8,573 bases of DNA from NCBI GenBank assembly GCA_036375875.1, contig DASVBK010000222.1, positions 1-8,573 of the forward strand, given 5' to 3'. Shown piece by piece: positions 6,093 to 8,573 of this stretch. The translations under genes were made by a program, and so were the position numbers. Every line of letters starts with the position of its first letter. Position 1 is the stretch's first letter. The notes below the pieces were generated by a model. The model was not told where the DNA came from and did no database searches. It saw only the letters and a program-made list of their open reading frames with translations. This stretch comes from Prado023 sp036375875. GTDB taxonomy: Bacteria; Actinomycetota; Actinomycetes; S36-B12; CAIYMF01.

Positions 6093-7549
6093 GCGCCGAC
6101 CAGCACGAGATCGAGGCGCTGCGCCGCGACGCCGACTGGCGCGACGTGCAGGTGGTCGTCGCGGGCATCGGGGTCGCCGGCTTCGCCGCTGCCGACGCCC
6201 TGCTGTCGCTCGGGGCGAGGGTCACCGCCGTCGACGCCGGCGACGGCCCGCGCCAGCAGGAGCGGGCCCAGGTGCTCGACGCGCTCGGCGCGACCGTGCG
6301 GCTCGGCGACGGCGACAGCCTGCCCGCGGGGTCCGACCTGCTCGTGGTCTCGCCGGGCCTGCCGCCGCGCGCGCCGATCATCACCGCGGCACAGGCTGCC
6401 GGCCTGCCCGTCTGGGGCGAGCTCGAGCTGGCCTGGCGGCTGCGCCCCGAGGGCGCCGCGCCCTGGCTGGTCATCACCGGCACGAACGGCAAGACAACCA
6501 CCACGCTCATGCTCGAGTCGATCCTGCGGGCCGCCGGCCTGCGCACCGTGGCCGCGGGCAACATCGGCGTCTCGATGGTCGAGGTGGTGATGGCCGAGGC
6601 CACGCCTGAGGGCGCGCTCGACGCGATCGCCGTCGAGGTCGGCGCCCCGCAGCTGCCCTTCCTGCACTCCATGAGCCCGCAGGCCTCGGTCTGCCTCAAC
6701 ATCGCCGAGGACCACGTCGACCTGTTCGGCTCCATGGCGGCCTACGTCGAGGCGAAGGCCCGCATCTACGAGCGCACCCAGGTGGCCGCGGTCTACAACG
6801 TGGCCGACGAGGTCACGCTGCAGATGGTGCAGGCGGCCGAGGTGGTCGAGGGCTGCCGTGCGATCGGCTTCACGCTCGGCGTGCCGGACATCTCGATGCT
6901 GGGCGTCGTCGAGGACGTGCTCGTGGACCGGGCGTTCATCGCCAACCGGCGCGAGGCGGCGCAGGAGCTCGCCGAGCTCGCCGACGTGCGCCCAGCCGCG
7001 CCGCACAACGTGGCCAACGCGCTGGCGGCCGCCGCACTGGCCCGGGCCCACGGCGTGCCCGCTGCCGCGGTGCGCGACGGGCTGCGCGCGTTCACCCCCG
7101 CCGCGCACCGGATCGCGGACGTGGGCACGGTCGCCGGGGTGCGCTACGTCGACGACTCCAAGGCCACGAACTGCCACGCGGCGCAGACCTCGCTGCTGGC
7201 CTACGACCGCGTCGTGTGGATCGCCGGGGGCCTGGCCAAGGGGCAGTCCTTCGACGACCTCATCGTCGCCACCCGGTCCCACATGGTCGGCGTCGTGCTG
7301 CTCGGCGTCGACCGGGACGTGATCGCCGAGGCCCTCGCGCGACACGCCCCCGATCTGCCGATCGTGGCGGTCCCGCGCACCGACACTGGTGCCATGGCAG
7401 AGGTCGTGGCGGCAGCCGCGGCCATGGCGAGGCCCGGTGACACGGTCCTGCTGGCCCCCGGGTGCGCGTCGTGGGACATGTACCGGGACTACGCACAGCG
7501 GGGCGACCAGTTCGCCGAGGCCGTGGCAGCGCTCCAGGAGGGCACGTGA
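6089..7549 (+). CDS. murD: UDP-MurNAc-L-alanine:D-glutamate ligase MurD
   Basis: A 486-residue cytoplasmic Mur ligase that adds D-Glu to UDP-MurNAc-L-Ala. The N-terminal Rossmann-like domain begins after about 15 residues with VVVAGIGVAGFAAADAL, and VSPGLPP follows. The ATP site is ITGTNGKTTTT (G131 to T137, P-loop K135), then GNIGVS. In the substrate/metal region E183 and H209 (AEDHVD) are kept, and K223 in YVEAKARIY is the lysine expected to be carbamoylated. The C-terminal domain has H340-R341, DDSKATN (D356, K358), WIAGGLAKG and LLAPGCASWDM, all MurD-type. Oddly, the usual SSFQL after the conserved Glu reads VGAPQL here (184-189). GTG 6089 is chosen for its 4-base overlap with mraY; ATG 6077 would add four residues (MDRR). 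The frame is open far upstream, but only as a shadow of mraY. Length is normal for actinobacterial MurD. Confidence 0.96.
   Translation: MSADQHEIEALRRDADWRDVQVVVAGIGVAGFAAADALLSLGARVTAVDAGDGPRQQERAQVLDALGATVRLGDGDSLPAGSDLLVVSPGLPPRAPIITAAQAAGLPVWGELELAWRLRPEGAAPWLVITGTNGKTTTTLMLESILRAAGLRTVAAGNIGVSMVEVVMAEATPEGALDAIAVEVGAPQLPFLHSMSPQASVCLNIAEDHVDLFGSMAAYVEAKARIYERTQVAAVYNVADEVTLQMVQAAEVVEGCRAIGFTLGVPDISMLGVVEDVLVDRAFIANRREAAQELAELADVRPAAPHNVANALAAAALARAHGVPAAAVRDGLRAFTPAAHRIADVGTVAGVRYVDDSKATNCHAAQTSLLAYDRVVWIAGGLAKGQSFDDLIVATRSHMVGVVLLGVDRDVIAEALARHAPDLPIVAVPRTDTGAMAEVVAAAAAMARPGDTVLLAPGCASWDMYRDYAQRGDQFAEAVAALQEGT
7536..7549 (+). promoter_or_regulatory. Shine-Dalgarno site and GTGA overlap for ftsW
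   Basis: AGGAGGG at 7536-7542 lies three bases (four from the GGAGG core) before GTG 7546-7548, which overlaps the murD stop TGA 7547-7549. The core matches strongly, but the spacing is a little short. Confidence 0.7.
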
Positions 7550-8573
7550 GTTCAGCGACTGGCGCCGCGGGGCCGCTCGGCGCAGCTGGGGCCGGCCGCA
7601 CCGAGGGCGCGGGTCGGGGCGACGAGCCGTCCTGGCGCGAGCGGCTCAACGAGCACCCGATGGCGCCGTACTACCTGATCCTCGGGTCGGCGATGCTGCT
7701 GCTGGTCCTCGGCCTGGTGATGGTGCTCAGCTCCTCGAGCGTGGAGTCCTACGACACCACGGGCTCGGCCTTCACGCTGTTCACGCGCCAGGCGCTCTTC
7801 GCCGGGGTCGGCGTGGTCGCGATGGTCGTGCTGTCCCGCGCCCCGGTCCCGGCGTTCCGGCGCTGGTCGAAGGTGTTCCTGCTCTTCGCGATCTTCCTGC
7901 TGCTCATCGTCTTCGTCCCGGGTATCGGCGTATCCGTGAACGGCCAGCGCAACTGGATCAACCTGGTCGGGCCGTTCCGGCTGCAGCCCTCGGAGTTCGC
8001 CAAGCTGGCCCTCATCCTGTGGGCGGCCGACACCTTCGCCCGCAAGGACCGAGTCCTCGACCAGTGGCGCGAGCTCGCGTGGCCCTTCCTGGCCGTGAGC
8101 GCCGGGATCATCGGCCTGGTCGTCCTGGAGGGCGACCTGGGCACCGCGATCATCCTGGCGATCATCGTGGCTGGGCTGCTGTTCGTCGCGGGCGCGCCGA
8201 TGCGCATCTTCGTGGCCCTCGGGGCGGTGGGCGTCGCCGGCATCGGCGCCCTGTCGCTGACCGCCGGGTACCGCATGCGCCGGTTCACCGCCTGGCTGCA
8301 TCCCGAGGCCGACCTGCAGGGCGCGGGCTGGCAGCTCATCCAGGGCAAGTACGCGCTGGGCACCGGGGGCTGGTGGGGCGTCGGCCTGGGCGGCAGCCGG
8401 GAGAAGTGGGGCGCCCTGCCCGAGGCGCACACCGACTTCATCTTCCCGGTGATCGGCGAGGAGCTGGGCCTGTTCGGGGCGCTCACCGTGGTCGGGCTGT
8501 TCGCCGCCATCACGATCTTCACGCTGCGCATGGCCATCCGCACCGACGACACGTTCGTGCGCGTCACCTGCGT
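7546..8573 (+). CDS. ftsW: Septal peptidoglycan glycosyltransferase FtsW (SEDS family), 3' end outside window
   Basis: The frame starts at GTG 7546 and is still open at the window end, giving 342 codons of a protein usually around 400 residues or longer. SEDS proteins polymerise lipid II into glycan strands; FtsW does so at the septum with FtsI as partner. A Gly/Ala-rich cytoplasmic N-terminus of about 42 residues precedes the first helix (about 43-61); further helices lie near 82-97 and 108-125. Family motifs are NGQRNWINL (132-140), LQPSEFAK (146-153), EGDLGTA (195-201), YRMRRFTAW followed by GWQLIQG, GVGLGGS, and PEAHTDFIF with D297, the position of the catalytic Asp known in FtsW/RodA. 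IGEELG follows. Position after murD and the PEAHTDF form favour FtsW over RodA. It starts in a 4-base overlap with murD and has a nearby AGGAGGG. Confidence 0.96.
   Translation, partial: MSSATGAAGPLGAAGAGRTEGAGRGDEPSWRERLNEHPMAPYYLILGSAMLLLVLGLVMVLSSSSVESYDTTGSAFTLFTRQALFAGVGVVAMVVLSRAPVPAFRRWSKVFLLFAIFLLLIVFVPGIGVSVNGQRNWINLVGPFRLQPSEFAKLALILWAADTFARKDRVLDQWRELAWPFLAVSAGIIGLVVLEGDLGTAIILAIIVAGLLFVAGAPMRIFVALGAVGVAGIGALSLTAGYRMRRFTAWLHPEADLQGAGWQLIQGKYALGTGGWWGVGLGGSREKWGALPEAHTDFIFPVIGEELGLFGALTVVGLFAAITIFTLRMAIRTDDTFVRVTC

Noticed and set aside
6068..7345. A 425-codon open frame on the - strand across murD
   Set aside because: Rich in His, Arg, Gly and Asp with no motif; it mirrors MurD codons and is a shadow.
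7552..8430. A - strand open frame across ftsW
   Set aside because: Highly charged low-complexity translation (Asp, Gln, Arg, His) reflecting antisense reading of membrane-protein codons; the + strand is clearly FtsW.
1..8573. Search for an undescribed system, mobile element, RNA gene, CRISPR array, promoter or terminator
   Set aside because: The window is filled end to end by conserved dcw genes with no intergenic space. No inverted-repeat terminator, tRNA-like fold, direct-repeat array or compositional break was seen by eye; promoters inside coding sequence cannot be excluded.

Overview
The window is an uninterrupted stretch of the division and cell wall (dcw) cluster of a high-GC bacterium, almost certainly an actinomycete. 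Third codon positions are nearly all G or C, every visible gene starts with GTG, and the order FtsL-position gene, ftsI, murE, murF, mraY, murD, ftsW is the standard actinobacterial order. MurE carries a DNPR motif, which points to a diaminopimelate-type peptidoglycan. The genus cannot be fixed from sequence alone; a Micrococcales-type lineage is a guess based on the look of MurD and FtsW.

Layout, all on the + strand: bases 1-348 hold the 3' end of a gene encoding a long Ala/Pro-rich tail, probably the extracellular end of the FtsL-like protein normally found here. Then follow ftsI (345-2117), murE (2114-3649), murF (3646-5028), mraY (5025-6092), murD (6089-7549) and the 5' part of ftsW (7546 to the window end). 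There is no intergenic DNA. Each of the six junctions is the same 4-base GTGA overlap, in which the start GTG of one gene shares two bases with the TGA stop of the gene before it. No promoter, terminator, RNA gene, mobile element or CRISPR array was seen.

The products form one pathway. In the cytoplasm MurD adds D-Glu, MurE adds the diamino acid and MurF adds D-Ala-D-Ala to the UDP-MurNAc peptide. MraY moves the phospho-MurNAc-pentapeptide to the lipid carrier to give lipid I. FtsW (glycan polymerase) and FtsI (transpeptidase) use the finished lipid II at the septum, with the FtsL-type protein as regulator. MurG, MurC, FtsQ and FtsZ would be expected just downstream of the window.

This is essential, conserved housekeeping DNA, and I found no convincing undescribed system. 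The points most worth a second look are the six-fold GTGA coupling chain, two junctions without a usable Shine-Dalgarno site, the atypical substrate-site segment in MurD, and the long low-complexity tail with a PNAT repeat upstream of ftsI.
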